Assembly (NCBI GenBank): GCA_023460855.1
Contig: JAEWOS010000003.1
Coordinates: forward strand, 186,001-250,000
DNA from: Bacteroidota bacterium
GTDB lineage: Bacteria > Bacteroidota > Bacteroidia > Flavobacteriales > Weeksellaceae
Direction of reading: 5' to 3'
DNA length: 64,000 nucleotides
Part shown: piece by piece, positions 24,123 to 33,523 of the stretch
How the letters are laid out: each line of letters starts with the position of its first letter
Numbering within the stretch: the stretch's first letter is position 1
Program-made: the position numbers and the translations under genes
Notes under the pieces: generated by a model
What the model saw: only the letters and a program-made list of their open reading frames with translations
The model's database searches: none
What the model was told of the DNA's origin: nothing

Positions 24123-25790
24123 TTAATAGCTTTCCTGATGTACGTTTACTGCGCGTCCGCTTGGATCGTTCATTTCGCTGAACGCTGCATCCCAACGCAG
24201 GGCAACAGGTGTGGAGCATGCCACAGACGGAACAGAAGGAACGGTTTTCGAAGCAGCTTCACCCGGAAAATGCGACTCAAAAATAGCACGGTAGCGATAT
24301 TCTTCCTTGCTTCTTGGCGTGTTAACCGGAAAACGGAAAGCTGCATTTTCCATCATATCATCGCTCACTTCATCGTCGGCAACCTGCTTTAAAGTGTCAA
24401 TCCAAAGATAACCTACGCCGTCGCTGAACTGTTCTTTCTGCCGCCACAGAACTTCTTCCGGCAGTAAATCCTCGAACGCTTTGCGCAAAATCCACTTTTC
24501 CATCCTCCCCTCTTCCTTCCGGATCATTTTATCTTCCGGATTCACCTGCATGGCGATATCCATAAATTCTTTGTCGAGGAACGGCACTCTTCCCTCAATT
24601 CCCCAAGCCATTAACGCTTTGTTTGCCCGGAGACAGTCGTACAGGTGAAGATTATTGAGTTTTCGAACGGTTTCTTCGTGAAATTCACGGGCATCAGGTG
24701 CTTTATGGAAATACAGATATCCACCGAAAAGCTCGTCGGAACCTTCTCCGGAAAGTACCATTTTAATTCCCATAGATTTTATTACACGTGCAAGAAGATA
24801 CATCGGCGTTGATGCCCTAACCGTTGTCACATCATAAGTTTCAAGGTGGTAAATAACGTCGCGGATTGCATCCAGACCTTCCTGAACCGTAAAATTAATT
24901 TCGTGATGCACAGATCCGATATGATCTGCCACTTTTTGGGCAGCAGCAAGATCCGGCGAACCTTCAAGACCGACTGCGAAACTGTGCAGCCTTGGATACC
25001 ACGCTTCCTGCTCATTGCCGCTCTCGATTCTCTGCCTCGCAAATTTTGCTGTAACCGCAGAAATAATTGAACTGTCCAGACCGCCGGACAACAGCACGCC
25101 GTAAGGTACATCCGTCATTAACTGACACTGAACTGCGGCTTCGAGGCCGCTTCTGATTTCTGAAATATCGGTTTTGTTCTCCTTTACCTCGTCAAAATCC
25201 TGCCAAGTTCTCTGATACCATTGCTGCAGCTCCATTCCATCGGAACTGTAGAGCAAATGTCCCGGAAGAAAGCTTTCGATCCGGGTACAAACGCCTTCCA
25301 GCGCTTTCAGCTCGGATGCGGTATAATAATTACCGTTTCTGTCCCAGCCGTGATAGAGCGGACAAATTCCCATATGATCACGTGCAATTAAAAAATTTCC
25401 GGTTTGCTGATCATAGAGCGCAACTGCAAAAATGCCGTTTAGCTTTTCAATAAAATCCTTGCCGTAGCGCATATAAAGCGGAAGAATCACCTCACAGTCC
25501 GATTCTGTCTGAAAAGGATAATCAGGAAACTCGTTGCGGAGTTCGCGGTGGTTATAAATTTCGCCGTTTACCGCTAAAACCAGTATTCCGTCGCTGCTGT
25601 ACAGTGGTTGTTTTCCTGAAGTCGGATCGACGATAGCCAGTCTTTCGTGGGCCATGACCGCAGCTTCATCCATAAAAATTCCACTCCAGTCCGGACCGCG
25701 GTGCCGGATTTTCTTTGACATTTCCAAAACCTGAGGTCTTAAGTCCAGGGTATTCTGCTTCGCATTAAAAAGACAAACTATTCCGCACAT
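24123..25790 (-). CDS. asnB: Asparagine synthase B, glutamine-hydrolysing
   Basis: This enzyme makes asparagine from aspartate, glutamine and ATP. From ATG 25790 the protein is 555 residues and begins Met-Cys-Gly-Ile, placing the catalytic Cys at position 2 after Met removal, as Ntn glutaminases require. The longer frame starting at 25907 would hide that Cys and is rejected. The glutaminase domain has R-H-R-G-P-D and N-G-E-I-Y-N-H. The synthetase domain has the P-loop L-S-G-G-L-D-S-S and G-E-G-S-D-E-L-F-G-G-Y. The length agrees with E. coli AsnB (554). An Lrp/AsnC regulator gene lies 0.6 kb upstream on the same strand. No TAnnTTTG match is seen upstream. Confidence 0.96.
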   Translation of the reverse strand: MCGIVCLFNAKQNTLDLRPQVLEMSKKIRHRGPDWSGIFMDEAAVMAHERLAIVDPTSGKQPLYSSDGILVLAVNGEIYNHRELRNEFPDYPFQTESDCEVILPLYMRYGKDFIEKLNGIFAVALYDQQTGNFLIARDHMGICPLYHGWDRNGNYYTASELKALEGVCTRIESFLPGHLLYSSDGMELQQWYQRTWQDFDEVKENKTDISEIRSGLEAAVQCQLMTDVPYGVLLSGGLDSSIISAVTAKFARQRIESGNEQEAWYPRLHSFAVGLEGSPDLAAAQKVADHIGSVHHEINFTVQEGLDAIRDVIYHLETYDVTTVRASTPMYLLARVIKSMGIKMVLSGEGSDELFGGYLYFHKAPDAREFHEETVRKLNNLHLYDCLRANKALMAWGIEGRVPFLDKEFMDIAMQVNPEDKMIRKEEGRMEKWILRKAFEDLLPEEVLWRQKEQFSDGVGYLWIDTLKQVADDEVSDDMMENAAFRFPVNTPRSKEEYRYRAIFESHFPGEAASKTVPSVPSVACSTPVALRWDAAFSEMNDPSGRAVNVHQESY

Positions 25791-25972
25791 TTTCCAGTAA
25801 TTAATCTTTGTTAAATAATATTTTGCAGCAATGATACTATTACTAATAACATCATACAACAAAATATTAATTTTTACGCAATATTTTAATTTAAATCGTA
25901 AAAACAACTAAAAAATCACAGCAATTTTTCGAAAACAGTTACGGAAAGCGAAAAAAATAAATTCGGACCGGT

Positions 25973-26350
25973 CTATCTGAAAAATCTCCACCTCGGAATT
26001 ACGGCCAGTAACGCCAGACTTGAATAAAAGAAAAGCGCCAAAAGATCGGAGTAAATGAAAGTGTTCAGGAAATACAGATGAAAAAAGAAATGAAGCAGCA
26101 TTGCCGCCGGAAACAGGAATACACCGATTTTCCGGTAGAAAAATATGAGGATAACAGACAGAATTACGAGCACATCTACTGCGAAGATCAGGTAAAAATA
26201 CCAGGTCGGAATTTTGATCTGTTCATGCTGCACAAACTGATCGATATCGATCCCGAAGCCCATGAAAGCAGCAATAAGCATCAGTACAAGCGCTGCAATC
26301 AGCAACGTCCCCCTGTTTTTTTCAACTCCGTCAAAATACTTTTCATCCAT
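25973..26350 (-). CDS. Four-helix membrane protein, unknown
   Basis: The 125-residue integral membrane protein has about four hydrophobic segments (approximately 14-34, 48-70, 74-92 and 98-117) and short charged ends (MDEKYFDGVEKNRG at the N-terminus, P-R-W-R-F-F-R at the C-terminus). No family is recognised. The frame is open back to 26383, but that start lies inside the terminator of the upstream gene. The -7 box at 26355-26362 leaves ATG 26350 as the first codon of a probably leaderless transcript. It lies between lrp and asnB, all on the - strand, but has its own promoter. Confidence 0.72.
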   Translation of the reverse strand: MDEKYFDGVEKNRGTLLIAALVLMLIAAFMGFGIDIDQFVQHEQIKIPTWYFYLIFAVDVLVILSVILIFFYRKIGVFLFPAAMLLHFFFHLYFLNTFIYSDLLALFFYSSLALLAVIPRWRFFR

Positions 26351-26354
26351 AGCA

Positions 26355-26362
26355 CAAAAATA
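26355..26362 (-). promoter_or_regulatory. -7 box (TATTTTTG), leaderless arrangement
   Basis: This exact TAnnTTTG match ends 4 nt before the ATG at 26350. It is placed directly behind the lrp terminator and shares its T tail. Confidence 0.55.
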
Positions 26363-26390
26363 AAAAAACTTATGGCGTACCATAAGTTTT
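26362..26390 (-). terminator. Intrinsic terminator of the Lrp/AsnC gene
   Basis: The perfect 11-bp stem 26365-26375/26380-26390 has a CGTA loop, with T-rich sequence after it on the - strand. The hairpin is nearly symmetrical. Confidence 0.85.
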
Positions 26391-26417
26391 ATTCTGTAAT
26401 ATAATGTGATCAGTTTA

Positions 26418-26888
26418 TTAAATGCTCACGGCGTTGATCAAACGGTTTTTATCGCTCAGATATTCTTCCATCGAGATCATGCTTTCTGTACGCATTACGT
26501 CCTGAATATCGTCGATCTGATAAATGATTCTTTTTGCGTCTTCTGTATTTTTGGCTTTCACCTTGCAGAAAATATTGTATTTACCTGAGATTACGCTCGC
26601 TTCCACCACATTCGGAATTTCGGAAAGCTCTTTCAAAACTTCCTGCGTACGGTTGGACTTTGTAAGAAGTATACCGATGAATGCCGTAAAATGGTAATCC
26701 AGTTTACCGTAATCGATATTAAGAGAAGAACCCAGGATAATTCCGGCATCTTCCATTTTTTTCACGCGAACGTGAATCGTTCCTGCACTTACATCCATCT
26801 GCTTGGCAATTTCTGTAAAAGGCATTCTGGTATTTTCCACTAAAAAATCAAGGATCTTCTTATCTATGTCGTCCAGTTGATAGTTCAT
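26418..26888 (-). CDS. Lrp/AsnC-family transcriptional regulator
   Basis: The 156-residue DNA-binding protein has an N-terminal HTH (about 5-50: L-D-D-I-D-K-K-I-L-x-F-L, F-T-E-I-A-K-Q-M-D-V-S, V-R-V-K-K-M-E-D-A-G-I-I) and a C-terminal RAM amino-acid-binding domain (about 65-145) ending with M-R-T-E-S-M-I-S-M-E-E. Such proteins form octamers and sense amino acids. asnB lies downstream after one small gene, so control of asnB by this protein is plausible but unproven. The -7 box predicts a 39-nt leader. Confidence 0.93.
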   Translation of the reverse strand: MNYQLDDIDKKILDFLVENTRMPFTEIAKQMDVSAGTIHVRVKKMEDAGIILGSSLNIDYGKLDYHFTAFIGILLTKSNRTQEVLKELSEIPNVVEASVISGKYNIFCKVKAKNTEDAKRIIYQIDDIQDVMRTESMISMEEYLSDKNRLINAVSI

Positions 26889-26932
26889 TTTTTTATATTT
26901 ATAATTTTATTAACGTAAATTTATATATAATG

Positions 26933-26940
26933 CAAAAATA
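26933..26940 (-). promoter_or_regulatory. -7 box (TATTTTTG) of the Lrp/AsnC gene
   Basis: This exact TAnnTTTG match lies in a very AT-rich leader region. Confidence 0.45.
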
Positions 26941-27018
26941 CGAAAAAATACAATGCAGAATTAAATTATACAAAATTTAAATATTTTTTAACATTATTCG
27001 CTTTTCGAAAGATATTTA

Positions 27019-30000
27019 TTATTTGATTGAATCTTTTTTGAGCGAATCCGATTTAGCGGCTTCTGAAGATTTTTTTGATTTTTTCTGTTTTTTGGAGCCT
27101 CCAAAGAATCGGTCGAAACTTTTGGTCCACACCACACCGCCACCATATGCCTGATTGTTAGCAGCATTTGTTCCCATACCGATATTCATCGGCTTCGAGT
27201 ATCCACGCAGTATCAGGCTGCCGTCATTATTTTTGGAAACGTCGTATTCAATAGTTCCCTCACCGGAAAGATAATTCTGATCGGTTTGCGCCGCGTCCCG
27301 GGATAACGGGATTCCGAGACCGGTTTTAATGGTCAGTCTTGGAGAAAATGCAACACTTACCCCCGCATTTGCGCGGTCGCCGGTATTGGAAGCCTGATCT
27401 CCCTGAACATAATTTAAGTCGATTTGAAATTCGTTGCTGATTGTGTTCAGAACAGAACCTAACTGCCTGAATAAAATATTATATCCGGAACTTTCCGCAA
27501 TTCCGCCCACATCGCTGAAAAGTCCGCCAGAACTCGCCACATTAAACCTGTTCATCAGAAGAATAGAACCGAACTGCACGACGCGTTCATCGTCCTGACT
27601 CATCCTGGATGCAAGTGTTTCCTTAATCTGGCTGGATACATCTACTGCAGTAACATCAAGATCGATTCTTGGATTGGTGAGCGACTGTGTAATTTTGGTT
27701 TGCAGCTGTACATCGATCGGCTGTAAGGACATATTCAGATAATCGCCGGCATTTGCCACAGTCCGGAAATAGTTTGCCGTAATATCGAGTTCCGGATCCA
27801 TCGCGTTGCCGTCCCAGGAAATATAACTGCCTTTTGCGATCTGGAAAGTTCTGTTCAGGATCGCTTTGGAAACGAATGTTCCGCTTTCCACTTCATAGGT
27901 TCCGTTCATCGAAATATTTCCCTGTCTGGACATGTTAAAACGCAGAGTGTTCGCATTTCCGCGTACAGAAATATCTCCGATATCATCTCCTACAAGAACG
28001 TTAACTGTCGTTCCGCTGTCCACCAGCAAATTGAAATCTACGAGCATATTCGCGCTCGTACTTTCCTTTTCTTCGGTCACAATTACACCGGATTCATTTT
28101 CTTTCAGGAACCGCAGCATCTTGAATTCGTCTACAGTTGAATTGGAATTCGAATTAAACGTGAAAACACTGTTATTAAGCGCACGGAACGGTTCATTGCT
28201 GTCCGTATTGATCTTCAGTGCACTAACCGGCCCTGAAACATATAAATTTCCCTGACCATACACCCTGCCCCAGAACAAATCATTATCCGCCTGTGTGCTG
28301 TTTAGCACCAGCAGATTATCGGCTCTCATAATGAGTTCCACCGCCATTGAAGAAAGTGTTTCAAAATAAATCGCACCGGAAATCGTTCCTGAGGAATTCG
28401 CGCGACCGTCCCGAACGCCGATACTGTTCAGTACCGCAGCACCTCTCGTAAGATTAACCACGGTATCCTGAAACGAATAATCTACGCCCGTAAAATTCAG
28501 TTTCAGTCCAAAATTATTCAGTGCAATATCGCCGCTGTAATCAATATCATTCAGTGTACCGGTAATATCAAGAATTCCGTTCGCCTTACCGCGCATATTA
28601 CTGAACACACCCTTTACGAACTGATTAGCAAATTTAAGATCGAAATCTTTCATATCCGCCTGAATATCCAGTGTTGGTGAAGCTGTATTATTGTCGATAG
28701 TACCGGTTACTTCAAGATTATTATCGCCGATTATTCCTGCAGAGATTACTTTCGCATCTACATTGAAGACATTCGGAACGTCGCTTTGCTGTGCTGTAAT
28801 GATCAGGTCGCCCAAATCGTCGCCTTTCATGGTAATCTGGTTCACATTCAAATCTACAACAGGTTCCAGGTTGTCTCCAACCATTCTCAGCTGTATGGTT
28901 CCGTTCGCAATACCTTCCATTTCAAGTGCATTTCCGTCACCGGTCATTTCGAGCAGTTTTCCGATCTGAAGATTCCGCACTTCTGCATCTGCTTCGAAAT
29001 CTTTAGCTGATTTAAACATGGCATGTTTTAACAGGAGCTCGCTGTCTTCGGAATATATCCGGAGATTCTCTATCAAAAAGTCTTTGGTAGCTTTACGGTA
29101 CGTGATCGAATGATTAAGATCTGGACTGGTATCAATATTCCAAGCGACATTATTAAACTGAACCTGTGTCGGCTCAAATCGAACTACGTAATCTCCGGCT
29201 GCGTTCGTGGACTGATTCAGATTTATGCTGTACGCTTTCAGTTCCTCGGATTTTTCTTCTTCCGGTGTGCCGTGCAGGAAATTTGCAGCAATATGTAGCA
29301 GTTGATTATTTTCATTGCGGCCCGTAACCGTAAGATCTTTGAATATATTTGAGCTGTACTGTGCTCGGTCTGCCCGTACGAAAATCTGTTCGTCGAGATT
29401 TGCGGTGTTTATTCTAACGACTAAATTCTTAGCGGTTGCGCTGTCGTGCTTAATTTTATTTTCTTCGGTTATTTGATAATCTGGATTGATCTGAGCCAGC
29501 ACCCGGTCTGCATTGGTGACTTCCTCTTTTGTGGTCATCATATATTTGAGATCTTCGGCATCAAGGTTCAGCACCAGATTGTTTCCGTTGCCATCGTAAG
29601 AACCTGTTACAAAAGCTCCTTTCGGAATACTTAAATCTTCCATAAAATAATCCACGAGTCCCTGCCGCACATCAAATTCCATGTTAAAATGCTGTCCCCG
29701 GTAAAGTTTTCTTGGAGGCGGACCCACCAGAATTTTACCAATTCCGTTTTCAATCATACCAGCCAGATCGCCGAGTTCATATCTGCCGGTAATTTTGCCC
29801 TCTACAGCTCCCGGTGCATTTACCGCGACAATTCTGTTTCCGTTTTCGAAAAAAGCACGCACTTCTGCATTCGGAATCATGTAGTTCTTTGTGCCGGTCG
29901 CAAAAGAAAGATTACTGACTTTCGCATCCAGATCCATGTCATTCAGATTCGTCATCGCAATTTTTCCGTCAATCACTCCGCTTACGATCTGATTTCCGGC

Positions 30001-31758
30001 CGCTCCTGTGAAATAGTTGATGTTGAGATAACGAACATCGGCATCAATATCTGCTTTAATTCTTTCCGTTTTAAAATCAATCAGGCCTTTTACATTTGCT
30101 TTTGCCTGTTCATCATTGACGTTGACGATTCCGAAATACGTCCGGTGATCCAGTAAACCGTCCAGATAGAGATTGTTGATTTCCTTTCCTGCAATTTCAA
30201 CTTTCGTGATATTCGACTTAGTCCGGATGCGCATGGTATTCACATCAAAACTCTGACCGTCCAGTTCCACATGGCCGGAAACCAGACCAACCGAATTATT
30301 CTTTGTAATTGCAGCCGTATTCAGATCCCAGATATCTACTTTACCTTTATATTTCGGCATATCAGTACTGAAATCCGTGAGATAGAAATTATTGAGTTTT
30401 GCGCGGCCGATTCCGGTTGTTAAAGTTGCATTCGGTGCATAAACCTGCGTAGGTGTCACGCGTACAGAACCATCATATCTTAGCCTTCCGAAGTCGTCAG
30501 CAAAATTTTTCATCCTTGACGAAATGAAAGTGGGAAGCATCGCTTTCAGGCCGATATAAGTGAAATCAGTAGACAGTTTGTTCGTTTCAATGATAAAATC
30601 GCCATCCAGAAGATTCCGGAGGCGCATGGTATGCGTATAAATATTGACATCGCGGTTGCCGAGTACGAAACTGTTCAGCCTGAAATCGTTCAGAGGACCG
30701 CTCATTTTCCCGCTCATGTTTACCGGCTTATAATTATCCCAGTCTGTCACGAAATAGCTGATATCATAACCGCTGACATAAGAGCCATTCTCCATCGTCA
30801 TGTCCCAGTGTACCCGGTTTGTAAAATCTGAAAAGCCCGTTGAAGGAAGATTAAATTTGAGATCCCCCTGAAGCAGCGTATTATGCGTGTAAAGCAGCAG
30901 ATCCTGCAGCGCAAGATATCGGTCTGTAAGTGCAAATTTTGCCGAAAGCGTTTCGACTACGTGTTTCTTACCCCAACGCGAAGTGATAAACGACATCTTG
31001 TTGATGTTAGCCGAAACATCACCGCCTTTTACTTTCAGTTCCGGAATGAGAATATTCACATTATAGGCATCAAGCCATTTTCCGTGATCACCTTCGCTGT
31101 TTTCATTCACAATAGAAATACGGGAATCCGCAACGAGTATACGGGATTTCAGCTCAAAGGGTTTTTTGGAAGGATCCGATTCACCCTGGTTAAAAAGGTT
31201 TGTGAACCTGATAAAATTGGAAATACTGTCGTTCTTGTACGTGATGACTTTCAAATCCATCTGACTTAGCGACATCGACTGAAACTGAAGATTCCGGGAA
31301 TTATCGATGATGGAAAACCAGTCGGAATCGGCGTAGAGTTTTTTGGCTTTCAGAAAGTGGAACTGTCTGTGGTCTTTTACCCGGACATTATAAATATTGA
31401 TATCGCCGAAATAGTTCACATCCACACTGTCGAACTCGATCTGCGATTTCATCGTTTCATTCAGCGAACTGATGACGCGCTGTGCTGCCCAGTTCTTTGT
31501 TGCGGGCAAATTCACGACGACGAGAAAAGCACCGACAATAAGAACACCCGCCCAAAAAATTACCAGTAACAGTTTCGCCCACCATTTATAGCTTGTAACA
31601 TCCTTCGCAGCCTGTTCAGTAAATTCTTTTGCAGTTTCTACGGGATGCTGGATGGCGTCTTTAACCAGTTCTTTGGCATTTTCCACACTAACCTCTTCAG
31701 GATTGGTGTGTGGCCGCGGATTTTCGTTATTTATATTATTATTCTCTAAATTTGCCAT
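27019..31758 (-). CDS. tamB: TamB-like translocation/assembly module protein (DUF490, AsmA-like)
   Basis: This very large envelope protein (1579 residues) spans the periplasm and is thought to bridge inner and outer membranes for lipid transport or outer-membrane protein assembly. A Lys/Glu-rich cytoplasmic head (1-60) is followed by one TM helix (about 61-83) and a long beta-helical region with repeated I/V-x-G and G-x-L-x-x-x-G patterns. A C-terminal TamB domain has G-S-I-L-L-M-N-R-F and P-R-L-T-I-K-T-G-L-G. The tail is highly basic and Ser-rich. tamA is not adjacent. The gene is divergent from tsaD with only 6 bp between start codons. Confidence 0.9.
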   Translation of the reverse strand: MANLENNNINNENPRPHTNPEEVSVENAKELVKDAIQHPVETAKEFTEQAAKDVTSYKWWAKLLLVIFWAGVLIVGAFLVVVNLPATKNWAAQRVISSLNETMKSQIEFDSVDVNYFGDINIYNVRVKDHRQFHFLKAKKLYADSDWFSIIDNSRNLQFQSMSLSQMDLKVITYKNDSISNFIRFTNLFNQGESDPSKKPFELKSRILVADSRISIVNENSEGDHGKWLDAYNVNILIPELKVKGGDVSANINKMSFITSRWGKKHVVETLSAKFALTDRYLALQDLLLYTHNTLLQGDLKFNLPSTGFSDFTNRVHWDMTMENGSYVSGYDISYFVTDWDNYKPVNMSGKMSGPLNDFRLNSFVLGNRDVNIYTHTMRLRNLLDGDFIIETNKLSTDFTYIGLKAMLPTFISSRMKNFADDFGRLRYDGSVRVTPTQVYAPNATLTTGIGRAKLNNFYLTDFSTDMPKYKGKVDIWDLNTAAITKNNSVGLVSGHVELDGQSFDVNTMRIRTKSNITKVEIAGKEINNLYLDGLLDHRTYFGIVNVNDEQAKANVKGLIDFKTERIKADIDADVRYLNINYFTGAAGNQIVSGVIDGKIAMTNLNDMDLDAKVSNLSFATGTKNYMIPNAEVRAFFENGNRIVAVNAPGAVEGKITGRYELGDLAGMIENGIGKILVGPPPRKLYRGQHFNMEFDVRQGLVDYFMEDLSIPKGAFVTGSYDGNGNNLVLNLDAEDLKYMMTTKEEVTNADRVLAQINPDYQITEENKIKHDSATAKNLVVRINTANLDEQIFVRADRAQYSSNIFKDLTVTGRNENNQLLHIAANFLHGTPEEEKSEELKAYSINLNQSTNAAGDYVVRFEPTQVQFNNVAWNIDTSPDLNHSITYRKATKDFLIENLRIYSEDSELLLKHAMFKSAKDFEADAEVRNLQIGKLLEMTGDGNALEMEGIANGTIQLRMVGDNLEPVVDLNVNQITMKGDDLGDLIITAQQSDVPNVFNVDAKVISAGIIGDNNLEVTGTIDNNTASPTLDIQADMKDFDLKFANQFVKGVFSNMRGKANGILDITGTLNDIDYSGDIALNNFGLKLNFTGVDYSFQDTVVNLTRGAAVLNSIGVRDGRANSSGTISGAIYFETLSSMAVELIMRADNLLVLNSTQADNDLFWGRVYGQGNLYVSGPVSALKINTDSNEPFRALNNSVFTFNSNSNSTVDEFKMLRFLKENESGVIVTEEKESTSANMLVDFNLLVDSGTTVNVLVGDDIGDISVRGNANTLRFNMSRQGNISMNGTYEVESGTFVSKAILNRTFQIAKGSYISWDGNAMDPELDITANYFRTVANAGDYLNMSLQPIDVQLQTKITQSLTNPRIDLDVTAVDVSSQIKETLASRMSQDDERVVQFGSILLMNRFNVASSGGLFSDVGGIAESSGYNILFRQLGSVLNTISNEFQIDLNYVQGDQASNTGDRANAGVSVAFSPRLTIKTGLGIPLSRDAAQTDQNYLSGEGTIEYDVSKNNDGSLILRGYSKPMNIGMGTNAANNQAYGGGVVWTKSFDRFFGGSKKQKKSKKSSEAAKSDSLKKDSIK
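31747..31754 (+). promoter_or_regulatory. -7 box (TAAATTTG) of tsaD inside the tamB start
   Basis: This exact TAnnTTTG match lies within the first five codons of the divergent tamB gene and predicts a leader of about 5 nt for tsaD. Confidence 0.6.
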
Positions 31759-31764
31759 CCTACA

Positions 31765-32823
31765 ATGAGCGAATCAATCATATTAGCTGTTGAATCATCC
31801 TGCGACGACACTTCTGCTGCGGTACTGAAAGGCAATACCGTCCTTTCAAACGTTGCTGCCACACAAGCCATTCATAATGAATATGGCGGCGTGGTTCCGG
31901 AACTTGCTTCGCGGGCACATCAACAGCATATTATCCCCGTAATACAGCAATGCATCAGCAAAGCAAATATACAACAAAATGATATTTGCGCTGTGGGTTT
32001 TACCAGAGGACCGGGCCTTCTCGGATCACTGCTTGTCGGGACTTCCTTTGCGAAATCCTTAGCGATGAGCCTTGATGTTCCGTTAATCGAGGTGAACCAC
32101 CTTCAGGCGCACATTCTTGCACATTTCATCACGGATGCAAATCCTGTGCCCCCGCAGTTTCCTTTTTTATGTTTGACCGTGAGCGGCGGTCATACGATGA
32201 TCGTACTGGTAAAAGACTATTTCGATATGGAAATTATCGGAAAAACGTTAGATGATGCTGCAGGCGAAGCATTTGATAAAATCGGAAAAATTTTTGGTCT
32301 CGATTATCCTGCAGGACCGATTGTGGACCGGCTTGCACAAAAAGGAAATCCCGAAGCTTTCAAATTCAGCAAATCAAAGGTAGAAGGCTATGATTATTCT
32401 TTCAGCGGCGTGAAAACTTCCGTGCTTTATTTTATTCAGAAGGAAGTAAAGAAAAACCCGGAATTCATCCGAGAAAACCTCGAAGATTTGTGTGCATCGG
32501 TACAGAAAACGATTACCGATATTCTGATGGACAAATTACAGAAAGCTGCAGTCGAAACCGGGATTTCGGAAATTGCCATTGCCGGAGGTGTTTCCGCCAA
32601 TTCAGGTTTGCGACAGGCAATGGAGAACCATGCAGCGCAACACGGCTGGAACATTTATATTCCAAAATTCGAATATACCACTGATAATGCCGCGATGATC
32701 GGAATGGTAGCACAGCTGAAATACCAAAACGGTGATTTCGCAGATCTTTCGGTATCTGCCACTGCACGTTATCCGCTCGAAGAATCTTTGAAAAAGAATG
32801 ATAATAACATCAACAGCAAATGA
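31765..32823 (+). CDS. tsaD: tRNA N6-adenosine threonylcarbamoyltransferase
   Basis: This enzyme transfers threonylcarbamoyl to A37 of ANN-decoding tRNAs, working with TsaB and TsaE. It is an ASKHA-fold protein with the start I-L-A-V-E-S-S-C-D-D-T-S-A-A-V. The metal-binding H-x-x-x-H is at His112/His116 in N-H-L-Q-A-H, with S-G-G-H-T and G-G-V-S-A-N-S-G following. The 352 residues are slightly longer than average. Its stop overlaps the rsmE start (ATGA), so the two are translationally coupled. Confidence 0.97.
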   Translation: MSESIILAVESSCDDTSAAVLKGNTVLSNVAATQAIHNEYGGVVPELASRAHQQHIIPVIQQCISKANIQQNDICAVGFTRGPGLLGSLLVGTSFAKSLAMSLDVPLIEVNHLQAHILAHFITDANPVPPQFPFLCLTVSGGHTMIVLVKDYFDMEIIGKTLDDAAGEAFDKIGKIFGLDYPAGPIVDRLAQKGNPEAFKFSKSKVEGYDYSFSGVKTSVLYFIQKEVKKNPEFIRENLEDLCASVQKTITDILMDKLQKAAVETGISEIAIAGGVSANSGLRQAMENHAAQHGWNIYIPKFEYTTDNAAMIGMVAQLKYQNGDFADLSVSATARYPLEESLKKNDNNINSK

Positions 32824-33515
32824 AACTTTTTTACGGTACGGTTTTTCCGGAACCTGAAATTCATCCGGAAGAACAGCAGCACATCACGAAAGTTCTCCGC
32901 ATGAAAGACGGAGAAAAGATTTATTTAACTGACGGAGCAGGAAACGCCGTTCGTGGAAATCTCGTTCTGGAAGGTAAGAAAGCATCAATCCTGCCACAGG
33001 AATTTTTTCAGGATCAGAAACCGCTGAAACCTGCACTGCATATTGCGATCGCAGCGACTAAAAATATTGACCGTACCGAATTTTTCCTTGAAAAGGCAAC
33101 AGAGCTCGGCGTGAAGGAAATCACCTTTTTGCTCACGGAAAAAACCGAAAGGAAAAAACTCAACATCGAAAAACTGCGTAAACAGGCAATTGCCGCTTCC
33201 AAACAAAGTCTCCGCTTTCATTTCCCGGTGATTAATGATCTTACAAAACTCCAGGATTTTCTCAGCGGAAAAGCTTCTTCGAATATTTTCGCTGCGCACT
33301 GCCACGAAAACCTCAGCAGAGAAAATTTAAACAGTATTGCTACAGGTGCTGAAAGTGTTTTTCTGATTGGTCCGGAAGGCGATTTTTCTGAACGTGAAAT
33401 TCAGTTGCTGGCGGAAAAAGGCATAAAGGCTGTGTCGCTTGGAACTCAAAGACTGCGCACTGAAACCGCAGGTGTTTTTGTTGCCGCGTGGAATTATCAG
33501 AAATCTTTTGAATAA
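32820..33515 (+). CDS. rsmE: 16S rRNA m3U1498 methyltransferase
   Basis: This SPOUT methyltransferase acts on 16S rRNA U1498. The 231 residues have an N-terminal PUA-like domain (about 1-70: H-I-T-K-V-L-R-M-K-D-G-E) and a knotted C-terminal domain with K-A-T-E-L-G-V-K-E-I, F-L-I-G-P-E-G-D-F-S-E-R-E and L-G-T-Q-R-L-R-T-E-T-A. These last two are the SAM-binding knot motifs. The start overlaps the tsaD stop by 4 nt. Confidence 0.95.
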   Translation: MKLFYGTVFPEPEIHPEEQQHITKVLRMKDGEKIYLTDGAGNAVRGNLVLEGKKASILPQEFFQDQKPLKPALHIAIAATKNIDRTEFFLEKATELGVKEITFLLTEKTERKKLNIEKLRKQAIAASKQSLRFHFPVINDLTKLQDFLSGKASSNIFAAHCHENLSRENLNSIATGAESVFLIGPEGDFSEREIQLLAEKGIKAVSLGTQRLRTETAGVFVAAWNYQKSFE

Positions 33516-33523
33516 ATCCGGGA

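Noticed and set aside
25791..25907. Extension of AsnB to 25907
   Set aside because: The catalytic Cys must be the second residue, which fixes the start at 25790.
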